Shown here piece by piece: positions 44,325 through 52,563 of a stretch of DNA of 64,000 bases; the first letter of the stretch is position 1; each line of letters begins with the position of its first letter. Below the pieces are notes generated by a model. It saw nothing but the letters and a program-made list of their open reading frames with translations, searched no databases and was not told the DNA's origin. This DNA comes from Empedobacter tilapiae. GTDB taxonomy: Bacteria; Bacteroidota; Bacteroidia; Flavobacteriales; Weeksellaceae. The position numbers and the translations under genes are program-made. The DNA lies in NCBI RefSeq assembly GCF_004785645.1, contig NZ_SRPE01000006.1:239463-303462 (forward strand), in the 5' to 3' direction.

Positions 44325-44780
44325 ATGAAAAATATATTCAGCCTATTTTTAGCATCAATTTTATTACTTTCTGTTTTTTCTTGTAAAGAAGACGATTCAT
44401 TGGCAATTTCTCAAGATCAATTATTACGTGGGAATAAATGGCAATTGAAACAGACTATAAAAGTTTCAGGGAATAAGAATATTGTAGATAAGCTATTGGC
44501 TTGTGAAAGACAATCTACATTAGATTTTAGAGATGTAGAAAAATATTATGCAGTATCATATAAAACGTTAGAAGGGAAATGTGTAGAGGAACAAGAAGAA
44601 GGGAATTATGTTTATGTAACTTCCAAAGATAAAAGAACTTTGACTATGACTCCTGTTAATGGAGATGTTAAAGAATATTATATGTATGAGATTAATCCAA
44701 AATCGTTAATAATTCAAAAGGAATTTATGGAAAACGATTCTGTAAAATATATGAGATATGTATATCAATCTATGCAATAA
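44325..44780 (+). CDS. Lipocalin-like lipoprotein
   Basis: 151 residues with a lipoprotein signal (ILLLSVFSC, C20), then a beta-rich domain: LLRGNKWQLKQTIKVSG, LLACERQSTLDFRDVEKYYAVS, EEGNYVYVTSKDKRTLTMTPVNGDVKEYYMYEINPKSLIIQ. The two Cys residues after the lipid site are placed as in the other members of this cluster. I start at ATG 44325; an in-frame TTG nine bases earlier has no signal-peptide benefit. Function unknown. Confidence 0.72.
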   Translation: MKNIFSLFLASILLLSVFSCKEDDSLAISQDQLLRGNKWQLKQTIKVSGNKNIVDKLLACERQSTLDFRDVEKYYAVSYKTLEGKCVEEQEEGNYVYVTSKDKRTLTMTPVNGDVKEYYMYEINPKSLIIQKEFMENDSVKYMRYVYQSMQ

Positions 44781-44816
44781 AAAAATGCTCGAATTTTCGA
44801 GCATTTTTTTATTCGA
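44781..44816. terminator. Convergent terminator (lipocalin lipoprotein / nth)
   Basis: AAATGCTCGAATTTTCGAGCATTT with a T8 tail; the stem overlaps the end of nth. Confidence 0.88.
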
Positions 44817-45429
44817 ACATTTTTCGTGTAATAAAATCTTTATCTAAGCTCCAAGCGCGTGCAGGAGAATATTCTCTTCCATAATAAATGATTTGAATAT
44901 GCAACTTGTTCCACAACTGTTTTGGAAAGATTTTTTTTGCATCTTTTTCAGTTTCCTCAACATTTTTACCTTTTGTCAATTTCCATAATTTCATCAAACG
45001 ATGAATATGTGTGTCTACTGGGAATGCAGGATGACCAAACCATTGCGACATCACAACTGAAGCTGTTTTGTGTCCAACACCAGGTAATTCTTCTAATTCT
45101 TCAAAACTTTCAGGAACTTCGCCATTATGTTTTTCAAGTAATATTTCTGATAATCGTTTGATGTTTTTGGCTTTTGTGTTTGATAAGCCAATTTCGCGGA
45201 TATAATATTTTATTTCATCTACTTCTAATAAGGACATTGCTTTTGCATTAGAAGCTTTTGCAAATAATTCGGGTGTTACTTGATTCACTTTTTTATCTGT
45301 TGTTTGAGCAGATAATAAAACAGCGATCAATAATGTAAAAGCATCTTGATGGTCTAATGGTATAGGTGGAACTGGATATAATTTTTCCAATTCATCAATC
45401 ACAAATAGGATACGCTCTTTCTTTAACAT
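44809..45429 (-). CDS. nth: Endonuclease III, lacking the Fe-S cluster cysteines
   Basis: 206 residues; base-excision glycosylase/AP lyase for oxidised pyrimidines. The helix-hairpin-helix ELPGVGHKTASV carries the catalytic Lys (K121) and FPVDTHIHR the catalytic Asp (D139), matching K120/D138 of the E. coli enzyme. The C-terminal [4Fe-4S] motif (C-x6-C-x2-C-x5-C) is absent and the whole protein contains no cysteine; it ends after GREYSPARAWSLDKDF. I start at ATG 45429, giving MLKKERILF. Cluster-free Nth is known in some lineages. The gene next door is a DUF4919 protein. Confidence 0.9.
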   Translation of the reverse strand: MLKKERILFVIDELEKLYPVPPIPLDHQDAFTLLIAVLLSAQTTDKKVNQVTPELFAKASNAKAMSLLEVDEIKYYIREIGLSNTKAKNIKRLSEILLEKHNGEVPESFEELEELPGVGHKTASVVMSQWFGHPAFPVDTHIHRLMKLWKLTKGKNVEETEKDAKKIFPKQLWNKLHIQIIYYGREYSPARAWSLDKDFITRKMFE

Positions 45430-45535
45430 CATAAGTTCTGGAACTTTTTGTGTAAAAATAAGCAAACATATTTTAATATCTTGATTGGATTGTTTATAAC
45501 ATAAGATATAGAGAATAAGAACTTACTCTAAATTT

Positions 45536-46228
45536 TTAAAACTTTAATTTATTTAATTCGAATAATCTTGTAACATCAAAATATAATTCAACTTCTTTAT
45601 TTTCTTTAGTTTTTCCTTTCAATATATCATAAGATCTTCCTTTATCATGTGTTAAAGCTTGATTTTCTATATCAACTCCAAAAAGATGCATTAAGTTATA
45701 TTCATTTCTTGTATTAATAACATCTATTGCAGTTCCTTTTGTAAATCCGTCACCAGTTATCAATAAAGTATCGATTAACTTGTAAAATATATGAAGTAAT
45801 GATTTTATTTTTTCTTCATTTTCTTCAAAAGAATAGATAATTGCCAAAGTTTCTATATTTCTTAAATCTGTAAAAGGTTTTGTTTTATAGATATCTGTAT
45901 AAAATTTTTTCAAAATTTGAACTTCTTCAGAAGTTGGTACATTTGTATTTTCCTCTATTTTTTCAACAATTTTATTTTTTTCAATAAAATCGTAAGGATC
46001 ATAATTGGGTTGCAATGTACTTCCGTAGTATAAATGATACATGTGTTCTATTGTTAATGTTGTATCTATTTTTTGAAATCGATCCATCAAAGTTGAGTAG
46101 TAATATTCAGAATTTTTATTTTTGATTTCTTTTTCTATAGCTTTATAATCAACTTTTCGAAATTCAGTTTCTTGGGCAATTATAAAAGAATACAATAAAA
46201 AGAATGATGTAGCTAGAAATGTTTTCAT
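45536..46228 (-). CDS. DUF4919 domain-containing exported protein
   Basis: 230 residues with a signal peptide (about 1-18, ending FIIAQ). The mature part is helical, with MDRFQKIDTTLTIEHMYHLYYGSTLQPNYDPY and the block KGTAIDVINTRNEYNLMHLFGVD that I recognise from DUF4919. Exported, periplasmic by prediction; role unknown. Isolated between nth and bcp. Confidence 0.8.
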   Translation of the reverse strand: MKTFLATSFFLLYSFIIAQETEFRKVDYKAIEKEIKNKNSEYYYSTLMDRFQKIDTTLTIEHMYHLYYGSTLQPNYDPYDFIEKNKIVEKIEENTNVPTSEEVQILKKFYTDIYKTKPFTDLRNIETLAIIYSFEENEEKIKSLLHIFYKLIDTLLITGDGFTKGTAIDVINTRNEYNLMHLFGVDIENQALTHDKGRSYDILKGKTKENKEVELYFDVTRLFELNKLKF

Positions 46229-46407
46229 AAGTTTAGTTTTCCATAAAGATAACTTTTAAAAAAAAAATTTAGTAGAAAATTTAAGCGACTCATTTTGTCG
46301 TTATGTAGTGTTACATTTGTATTATAAATAAAAGATTAATTAATTAAATCAGTAATGATTCAAGATTTAATCATTATTTTTACGAGAAGTTCTAAAGATA
46401 AATCAAG

Positions 46408-46857
46408 ATGTTAAAAATAGGAGATAAAGTTCCAGATTTTAAAGGAATTGATCAAGATGGAAACGAAGTTTCGTACCAAGATTTTGCAGGAAAAAAATTA
46501 GTCGTTTTCTTTTATCCAAAAGCAAGTACACCAGGTTGTACAGCCGAAGCATGTGATTTGCGCGATAACGAAAATGCGTTAAACGCACAAGGTTATCATT
46601 TGGTTGGAGTAAGCGCAGATTCTGTGAAAAGACAAAAGAATTTTGCCGAGAAAAACAATTTACCTTTTCCTTTGCTTGCAGACGAAAGTCATGATATTTT
46701 GAATGCTTTTGGAGTTTGGGGACCAAAGAAATTTATGGGACGCGAATTTGATGGAATTCATCGTACAACTTTCATTATTGATGAAAAAGGAATAATTACA
46801 GATGTAATTGAAAAAGTGAAAACAAAAGAACACGCAAAACAAATTTTAGAAAAATAA
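46408..46857 (+). CDS. bcp: Thioredoxin-dependent thiol peroxidase (Bcp type)
   Basis: 149-residue peroxiredoxin. [19 protein letters not shown] contains the peroxidatic Cys in TPGCT and the resolving Cys five residues on, the atypical two-Cys arrangement of Bcp. Reduces organic and hydrogen peroxides with thioredoxin. Begins at the ATG at 46408 after a hairpin (TAATGATT/AATCATTA, 46353-46376) and a TATTTTTACGAG element. recA follows 11 nt after the stop, so the pair is likely an operon. Confidence 0.95.
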   Translation: MLKIGDKVPDFKGIDQDGNEVSYQDFAGKKLVVFFYPKASTPGCTAEACDLRDNENALNAQGYHLVGVSADSVKRQKNFAEKNNLPFPLLADESHDILNAFGVWGPKKFMGREFDGIHRTTFIIDEKGIITDVIEKVKTKEHAKQILEK

Positions 46858-46868
46858 AAAATAATATA

Positions 46869-47930
46869 ATGAGCGATTTAGACAATAAAAAGAAAGCGTT
46901 ACAGCTAATCTTAGATAAGATGGACAAAGCTTACGGAAAAGGAACTGTAATGCGTATGGGAGATTCTGCTGTTGATGATAAAATAGAAGTAATTCCTTCA
47001 GGGTCATTAGGATTAGATTTAGCGTTAGGTGTAGGAGGTTATCCTCGTGGACGTGTCATCGAAATCTACGGACCAGAATCATCAGGTAAAACGACTTTAA
47101 CACTACATGCAATTGCAGAAGCTCAGAAAGCTGGTGGTATTGCCGCTTTTATTGATGCAGAGCATGCATTTGATCGTTTTTATGCAGCAAAATTAGGTAT
47201 TGATGTTGAAAACTTGATTATTTCTCAACCAGATAATGGTGAACAAGCTTTAGAAATTGCAGATAATTTAATTCGTTCAGGTGCGATAGATATTATCGTA
47301 ATTGACTCTGTTGCTGCGCTTACACCAAAAGCGGAAATCGAAGGCGAAATGGGGGATTCTCGTATGGGATTACAAGCTCGTTTGATGTCTCAAGCTTTAC
47401 GTAAGTTGACAGGAACAATCAATAAAACGAAATGTACAGCGATTTTTATTAACCAATTACGTGAAAAAATTGGGGTTATGTTCGGTAATCCAGAAACAAC
47501 AACTGGAGGTAACGCATTGAAGTTTTATGCTTCTGTTCGTATTGATATTCGTCGTTCAACTCAAATTAAAAATGGAGATGAGGTAATCGGAAATCATTCG
47601 AAAGTAAAAGTGGTTAAAAATAAAGTTGCTCCTCCATTCCGTCAAGCAGAATTTGATATTATGTATGGTGAAGGAATTTCTAAAGTTGGAGAAGTTTTGG
47701 ATATGGGCGTTGAGAAAGGCATTGTAAACAAATCTGGTTCTTGGTATTCGTACAACGATAGCAAATTAGGGCAAGGTCGCGATGCTGTAAAAGAAGTATT
47801 GAAAGATAATCCTGAATTAGCAGAAGAAATTGAAGCTAAAATTGTCGCATTAATCAAAGGTGAACCAGTAGATGGAAAACCTTCTGTTGATAATCCAGCT
47901 GACGAAGCAGAATTATTTGCTGAAGATTAA
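46869..47930 (+). CDS. recA: Recombinase RecA
   Basis: 353 residues. [11 protein letters not shown] is the Walker A P-loop; [20 protein letters not shown] includes loop L1; [35 protein letters not shown] includes loop L2 and the DNA-binding region; the C-terminal tail is acidic (DEAELFAED). It mediates strand exchange and SOS induction. It is downstream of bcp. No LexA-box-like element is evident, consistent with Bacteroidota lacking the classical SOS box. Confidence 0.98.
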   Translation: MSDLDNKKKALQLILDKMDKAYGKGTVMRMGDSAVDDKIEVIPSGSLGLDLALGVGGYPRGRVIEIYGPESSGKTTLTLHAIAEAQKAGGIAAFIDAEHAFDRFYAAKLGIDVENLIISQPDNGEQALEIADNLIRSGAIDIIVIDSVAALTPKAEIEGEMGDSRMGLQARLMSQALRKLTGTINKTKCTAIFINQLREKIGVMFGNPETTTGGNALKFYASVRIDIRRSTQIKNGDEVIGNHSKVKVVKNKVAPPFRQAEFDIMYGEGISKVGEVLDMGVEKGIVNKSGSWYSYNDSKLGQGRDAVKEVLKDNPELAEEIEAKIVALIKGEPVDGKPSVDNPADEAELFAED

Positions 47931-47958
47931 TTCGAAAGAATTTTTATATAATGATTTT

Positions 47959-47989
47959 TAAGCTCTGAGTTTACTCAGAGCTTTTTTTA
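47959..47989 (+). terminator. Terminator of recA
   Basis: AGCTCTGAG pairs with CTCAGAGCT around a 4-nt loop, followed by T8. Confidence 0.9.
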
Positions 47990-48018
47990 TTATCTTTAAA
48001 AGACATTAATATTTATGT

Positions 48019-48604
48019 ATGAGAAAATTATTTTTATTTGGTTGTATTTTATGCTTTTTTTAATTCTTGTTACTCACCAAAATATGCATTAACAGATGTA
48101 TTATTGAATCCTGAAAAGAAATCAATTCAACTTGACAAAACTTTTTTATTGGTTAAAAATAATTTTCCATTTAATGCTGTAAAATTTAATGAAAAGGTTG
48201 ATAATGATTTCAAATCTCTTTTTGGTTCTCAGTTATATCTTCAACAAAATTTTATAGATTTTGATGTGAATGATTTTAAATATCAATTAACAAAAGATGA
48301 ATTAATTTTAATAAAAGATCAGACAAATAAAGATTATTTATTACTGTTGAAAACATTATTAAAGCCTGCTTATAAAAATGGTAAAAAAGATAATTCAATG
48401 AACAATAATCAGATGAAAAGAGAGTATCATATTATTCTTGAAGTTTATGATTTACAAAATTTGGAAAAGATTTATGCGAAAGAATCAGGATCAATTTTAG
48501 AGTTTAAACATGAAGGAGTTTCGGCTTCTACTACTTCAGATGTTCAATTGGAAAAGACTTTTCAGCTTTTATTTAATGATTTTAAAAATTTTATTAATAA
48601 ATAA
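48019..48604 (+). CDS. Putative lipoprotein, frameshifted in a T7 tract of the signal peptide
   Basis: The ATG at 48019 encodes MRKLFLFGCILCFF and then meets TAA at 48061. The rest of the gene (188 codons from TTG 48038, ending 48604) is intact in another frame. Removing one T from the seven at 48055-48061 joins them as MRKLFLFGCILCFFNSCYSPKYAL, a clean lipoprotein signal peptide with lipobox FFNSC, and gives about 194 residues. So this is either a T-run phase variant, a pseudogene or a sequencing error. The mature part is Lys/Asn/Asp-rich with no recognised domain; a TATCTTTA element precedes it. Confidence 0.65.
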
Positions 48605-48619
48605 CGAGATAATTAAAAT

Positions 48620-48648
48620 AAAAAACCACTTCTGCAGAAGTGGTTTGT
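48620..48648. terminator. Hairpin between the lipoprotein gene and the 480-aa gene
   Basis: AAACCACTTCTGCAGAAGTGGTTT is a perfect palindrome with A and T flanks; works in both directions. Confidence 0.75.
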
Positions 48649-48726
48649 CATGTTGAATTTATTTAAACATTGCATATTATTTATGATGAGAATCTGAAAA
48701 GAATTCAGATTTACATACTATATAGT

Positions 48727-50169
48727 TTACTCCAAAATATATTTCAATTTATAGCCAAACATTCCACGATCTTTGATCATGTCTGCAACACCTTCTGGAC
48801 ATTCGTTTTCCCAATCTTGTTCGGCATTGGCAATTTTTTCTAAAATTCGACGCGAATAAGAATCTAAATAACCTCTGTTGTAATTCAAAATATCTTGAAT
48901 TCTTCCGTTATACAAGAAATATTTGTACAATTCGTGCACGCTATCACTTACTTGTAGATTTTTCGACGTCAACAAAATATCTTTTTCTTTGTCTAAATAT
49001 GGATATAAGTAAACTTTTACATTTTTCTTGAATAATTTTCCGAAAGCTTCCATAATTCCGCCAGGTAAATCGGCATAATATTGCTCATTGAAAATTTCGA
49101 GTAAATTATTAACACCCATTGCTAAACCGACTTTGGTTTGATTTCGAGTGAATTTTGAGAAATAATCAACCAATTTATAATATTCAGAAAAGTTAGAAAT
49201 GATAACATTGTAACCTAAACTGCCAATAATATCAGCCCTATCTAAAAAATCTCGTTCATTTAATTCTCCTTCAAAACCAGAAGCAATCAAGTTAGAAAGT
49301 GTAATCTCAAATAAAATTTCGGTATTATCTGTTCTAACATCATCTTCTTGTTTGAAAATTTCTAAACCACCTTTGAACATATCCATATTTACATTCATAA
49401 AAGGACGGAAAGAACCACGAACAGCGAAGATATTTTTCTTGTATAATAAATCGGCAGGTAAAATATTTTTTCCTTGCGGATTGAAAACCGCAACGTCAGT
49501 CATTCCATTTTTAACTAATTGAAGCGACATTAAACGATTATCAACATATTTGAATTGTGGTCCACGGAAATTAATCATATCAATTTCTAATTGATCTTTA
49601 TCTAATGTATCATACAAAGATTTAATTAATTTTCGAGGATTGTCGTGGTAATAATAAGCACCATAAATCAAATTAACACCTAATACACCTAACGTTTCTT
49701 GTTGTAATTGTGCTGTATTTTCTTTGAATTTTACATGAAAAATAATCTCATTGGCTTTTTCATCTTCAGCATTTAATTTAAAACGTAAGCCAATCCAACC
49801 TTGACCTTCATTTTTCTTCGAATAATCAATTGTTGTAACAGTGTTTGCATACGTAAAAAATGCTTTTTCTTTATAGTGATCGTGGATTAGACGTTCTTTC
49901 ATCAATTCCATCTCATGATCCAGCATCTTTTTAAGGCGAGCTTGTGTCACATAACGACGATTTTCTTCTACACCATATATCGAATCGGACATTTCTTTGT
50001 CATAAGCACTCATAGCCTTTGCAACAGTACCCGAAGCAGCACCTGCACGGTAAAAAAAGCGAACGGTTTCTTGACCTGCTCCAATTTCTGCAAAAGAACC
50101 ATATATTTTCGGATTCAAATTGATTTCTAAAGCTTTTTGTTTAGGAGTAAGAACTTGTTCTAATGCCAT
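48727..50169 (-). CDS. Conserved 480-aa Bacteroidota protein of unknown function
   Basis: 480 residues with the conserved start MALEQVLTPKQKALEINLNPKIYGSFAEIGAGQETVRFFYRAG and further conserved stretches (GVLGVNLIYGAYYYHDNPRKLIKSL, INFRGPQFKYVDNRLMSLQLVKNGMTDVAVF). I have seen this family labelled nicotinate-nucleotide adenylyltransferase, but the HxGH nucleotidyltransferase signature is not present, so I do not use that name. No signal peptide or membrane helix; the protein is soluble. The next gene is divergent with only 43 bp between starts. Confidence 0.8.
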   Translation of the reverse strand: MALEQVLTPKQKALEINLNPKIYGSFAEIGAGQETVRFFYRAGAASGTVAKAMSAYDKEMSDSIYGVEENRRYVTQARLKKMLDHEMELMKERLIHDHYKEKAFFTYANTVTTIDYSKKNEGQGWIGLRFKLNAEDEKANEIIFHVKFKENTAQLQQETLGVLGVNLIYGAYYYHDNPRKLIKSLYDTLDKDQLEIDMINFRGPQFKYVDNRLMSLQLVKNGMTDVAVFNPQGKNILPADLLYKKNIFAVRGSFRPFMNVNMDMFKGGLEIFKQEDDVRTDNTEILFEITLSNLIASGFEGELNERDFLDRADIIGSLGYNVIISNFSEYYKLVDYFSKFTRNQTKVGLAMGVNNLLEIFNEQYYADLPGGIMEAFGKLFKKNVKVYLYPYLDKEKDILLTSKNLQVSDSVHELYKYFLYNGRIQDILNYNRGYLDSYSRRILEKIANAEQDWENECPEGVADMIKDRGMFGYKLKYILE

Positions 50170-50211
50170 ATTTTAATTTCAAATAGTTTGTGGTAAATTT
50201 ACCAAATCATT

Positions 50212-50994
50212 ATGGCTAAATCAAATATAAAAATACATTTTTTGGGAACAGGGACATCGCAAGGAATTCCTATTATAGGAAGTAATCATCCTGTGTGTTT
50301 ATCAACTAATCAAAAAGATAAGCGTTTGCGCTCTTCTTTATTATTGGAAAAAGATGGTAAGATTATAACAATTGATAGCGGGCCAGATTTTAGACAACAA
50401 ATGTTGCGTTATAATGCGCAAAGATTAGATGGAATATTATATACACATGAACATAATGATCATGTAATGGGGTTGGATGATATTCGTCCGTTGGTTTTCA
50501 AATCTGGAGAAGATATGAATATTTATGGCTTGAAACGCGTATTGGATGAATTACATAATCGATTTCCTTATATGTTTGCTGAACATAAATATCCTGGAGT
50601 GCCAACGGTAATAGAAAATGTTATAGAAGAAGAAAAATTTTCAGTAGCTGGATTTACGATTGAACCGATTAAAGTTTTGCACGGATCTTTGCCTATTTTG
50701 GGATATTTGATTGATGATAAAATTGCTTATTTAACAGATGTAAAAACGATTCCAACAGAATCTCTAGAGAAATTACGTGGAATAGAAGTTTTAATCATTA
50801 GTGCGCTGCGAGTAGAACAAGAACATTTTTCGCATATATTATTAGATGAAGCAATAAGATACTCGGATTTAATAGAAGCGAAGGAAACTTATTTTACGCA
50901 TATTTCGCATCATTTGGGCTTTCATGATATTGTAGAAAAGCAATTACCAAAAGGTAAATATTTGGCTTACGATATGTTAGAAATAATTCTTTAA
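50212..50994 (+). CDS. MBL-fold metallohydrolase, PhnP-like
   Basis: 260 residues of the metallo-beta-lactamase fold. IHFLGTGTSQGIPIIGSNHPVC is the PhnP/RNase Z-type N-terminus, IDSGPDFRQQML the second strand, and YTHEHNDHVMGLDDIRPL the zinc-binding H-x-H-x-D-H motif; YLTDVKT and THISHH carry further metal ligands. PhnP relatives hydrolyse phosphoribosyl cyclic phosphate or other cyclic phosphodiesters. No phn operon is near, so the substrate remains open. Confidence 0.88.
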   Translation: MAKSNIKIHFLGTGTSQGIPIIGSNHPVCLSTNQKDKRLRSSLLLEKDGKIITIDSGPDFRQQMLRYNAQRLDGILYTHEHNDHVMGLDDIRPLVFKSGEDMNIYGLKRVLDELHNRFPYMFAEHKYPGVPTVIENVIEEEKFSVAGFTIEPIKVLHGSLPILGYLIDDKIAYLTDVKTIPTESLEKLRGIEVLIISALRVEQEHFSHILLDEAIRYSDLIEAKETYFTHISHHLGFHDIVEKQLPKGKYLAYDMLEIIL

Positions 50995-51009
50995 AAAGTT
51001 TAAAAAATA

Positions 51010-51042
51010 GTTGGAAAAATAAATAAACTAACACTATATTTG
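51010..51042 (+). promoter_or_regulatory. Promoter of tRNA-Leu
   Basis: GTTG (51010-51013), 21-nt spacer, TATATTTG (51035-51042); the tRNA begins 13 nt later. Confidence 0.7.
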
Positions 51043-51054
51043 CAGTCCATAAAG

Positions 51055-51135
51055 GCTCGGATGGCGGAATTGGTAGACGCGCACGACTCAAACTCGTGTT
51101 CCTTTGGAGTGTGGGTTCGATTCCCACTCCGAGTA
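51055..51135 (+). tRNA. tRNA-Leu (CAA)
   Basis: 81-nt cloverleaf with a short variable arm. Acceptor GCTCGGA pairs with TCCGAGT (G-T at the end), discriminator A. D-arm GGCGGAATTGGTAGAC, anticodon stem-loop CACGACTCAAACTCGTG giving CAA, T-arm TGGGTTCGATTCCCA. A near-exact copy of its last 15 bases plus two following bases occurs at 52509-52525. Confidence 0.96.
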
Positions 51136-51137
51136 CT
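51121..51137 (+). repeat. Candidate attL: 3' end of tRNA-Leu
   Basis: TTCCCACTCCGAGTACT; matched by TTCCTACTCCGAGTACT at 52509-52525 (16 of 17 bases), 1,388 bp downstream. Position at the tRNA 3' end is typical of integrase crossover sites. Confidence 0.55.
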
Positions 51138-51138
51138 T

Positions 51139-51176
51139 AAAAAACCCTAACTTTAATTAGTTAGGGTTTTTTTATT
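51139..51176 (+). terminator. Terminator of tRNA-Leu
   Basis: AAAACCCTAACT pairs with AGTTAGGGTTTT, followed by T7. Confidence 0.9.
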
Positions 51177-51219
51177 CGTTTTTGACAACGAATTTAAACA
51201 AGTTGAAATATTACGAATA

Positions 51220-51357
51220 ATTAAGAATTGATTTGATTAAAAAATATTATCCAATTGAATACAATAACATAAAGGAACTTTTTTTTAGAAAAGAAAATGT
51301 TTTTTTAGCTTATAAATCTATAAATGATTCTGAAACAGATTTTATTATCTATTTTTA
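51220..51357 (+). other. Possible gene remnant
   Basis: A frame without start codon, following a stop at about 51216, reads roughly LRIDLIKKYYPIEY then NNIKELFFRKENVFLAYKSI and ends in YF-stop. It has protein-like composition, but its coding nature is uncertain. It lies in the 1.4-kb segment bounded by the tRNA-Leu repeats, between 51177 and 51438, where nothing else is visible. Confidence 0.25.
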
Positions 51358-51438
51358 AATCTGATAATGAGAAAGATGGTGATTAATCTATTTATGAATA
51401 AAATTGTTTTTTTTTGACTATACACACTAAATTTGAAT

Positions 51439-51897
51439 ATGAAATATTACATACTAATTATTTTTTCTCTGTTTAAGTTAAATGCACAAAAAAAATTAAA
51501 TATAGATAATGTTGAAATAAATATCACGAATAATAGTAGAGTATACAATTTACTAATAGAAAAACAAGAGGGGAATTTAAATGACACTATCTATTTAGTA
51601 AAAAGCACAACATATAAATTTATTAACAAAAAGAAAGTTATAAACAAAAATTCCAGAATACTTAATAACAAAGACTTTCCGAAAATTCAAAATATTTTAT
51701 TAAATCTAGACAATAGTGCTTTTTCTAAAAAGAGTGAAATTTGCTTAGATGGTATCTCAATTTTTGTTGTTTTTTCAGATAATTCTTTAAACAATGCGAT
51801 TGAACAAAGATTTTTATGTGTAGATTCTAAAGATGAAATTTTTAAATCTATTTTAAAAATATATAACTTTTTACCTTTTAAAGAAAAACTTCTTTAA
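51439..51897 (+). CDS. Hypothetical exported protein within the tRNA-Leu segment
   Basis: 152 residues with an N-terminal hydrophobic segment (MKYYILIIFSLFKLNAQKK) that reads as a signal peptide ending NAQ. The rest is Asn/Lys-rich with beta-like pattern. Two Cys residues (EICLDG, RFLCVD) could form a disulfide. I take ATG 51439; an in-frame TTG at 51433 overlaps a TAAATTTG promoter-like element (51428-51435), which would make the message nearly leaderless. I recognise no family. Confidence 0.6.
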   Translation: MKYYILIIFSLFKLNAQKKLNIDNVEINITNNSRVYNLLIEKQEGNLNDTIYLVKSTTYKFINKKKVINKNSRILNNKDFPKIQNILLNLDNSAFSKKSEICLDGISIFVVFSDNSLNNAIEQRFLCVDSKDEIFKSILKIYNFLPFKEKLL

Positions 51898-51957
51898 AAA
51901 GTAAAAAAAGTTATTGACATTTATTGTCAAATTTTGGAGCGTTGCCTTTACTACTAC

Positions 51958-52326
51958 CTAATCCCAAATTATTTTTTCTTTATCATATCTAAATAAAGAT
52001 ATGCCTAATTGATCATAGAATTTTGCTAATAGATTAATCATAAAAGATTCTGTTTCATTGTGATGTATAGATTGTGCGTTCTTCCAGTCAGCATCATATT
52101 GTATATACAATTTATTCCAAAAAGAGTTAAGTTCTCTTTTAGTCATTGTATTTAATGTAAATTTAGAAATATCTGTTATGTTTAAAGAATATATACCTTC
52201 AGAACCAATAACAATTCCATATGTATTATCATATTTTATATCAACATTATTTGAATGTCTAATTCTATAAATCAACTTTTGTCCAGGTTTTGTTGTTTCT
52301 AATTTGAACCTTCCGATTGCTATCAT
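51958..52326 (-). CDS. Hypothetical protein within the tRNA-Leu segment
   Basis: 122 residues, soluble, no signal peptide. MIAIGRFKLETTKPGQKLIYRIRHSNNVDIKYDNTYGIVIGSEG suggests a beta-rich N-terminal half, and a C-terminal helical half follows (NSFWNKLYIQYDADWKNAQSIHH). I recognise no family. Opposite strand to the exported protein and separated from it by 60 bp, so the two do not form an operon. The region 52327-52508 next to it contains nothing I can name. Confidence 0.55.
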   Translation of the reverse strand: MIAIGRFKLETTKPGQKLIYRIRHSNNVDIKYDNTYGIVIGSEGIYSLNITDISKFTLNTMTKRELNSFWNKLYIQYDADWKNAQSIHHNETESFMINLLAKFYDQLGISLFRYDKEKIIWD

Positions 52327-52508
52327 AATGAATTAATTTTATGTATGTATTGATAGATATGAAATCAAAAGAATTACCATATTTACTATCATGGTTTTAA
52401 TTTCATAGTCATTCATGACAAATCAATAACTCCTTTGTGACAAAGGTTTGTAGAGGAATATTTTTTCAGTGACATTTTAATCAGAACCTCTAATTTTCTT
52501 AAAGAATG

Positions 52509-52525
52509 TTCCTACTCCGAGTACT
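52509..52525 (+). repeat. Candidate attR: copy of the tRNA-Leu 3' end
   Basis: TTCCTACTCCGAGTACT, differing at one base from the end of tRNA-Leu. The sequence before it does not resemble the tRNA body, so it is not a second tRNA gene. Confidence 0.55.
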
Positions 52526-52526
52526 A

Positions 52527-52563
52527 AAAAAAAAGCTCGAAACATTAGTTTCGAGCTTTTTTT
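52527..52563 (-). terminator. Terminator of the WPSGGW lipoprotein
   Basis: AAAAGCTCGAAACTAATGTTTCGAGCTTT-like stem (AAGCTCGAAA/TTTCGAGCTT) with a T9 tail on the minus strand. Confidence 0.85.

Noticed and set aside
46353..46381. Attenuator-like hairpin (TAATGATT/AATCATTA plus T5) before bcp
   Set aside because: AT-only 8-bp stem that is probably weak and overlaps a promoter-like element; not called a terminator.
51428..51439. Leaderless transcript for the 152-residue gene
   Set aside because: A TAAATTTG element touches the start codon, but in such AT-rich DNA this can be chance, and no -33 element is clear.
52509..52525. Second tRNA-Leu gene
   Set aside because: Only the last 15 bases match; the sequence before it cannot form a tRNA body. 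Treated as a repeat of the tRNA end.
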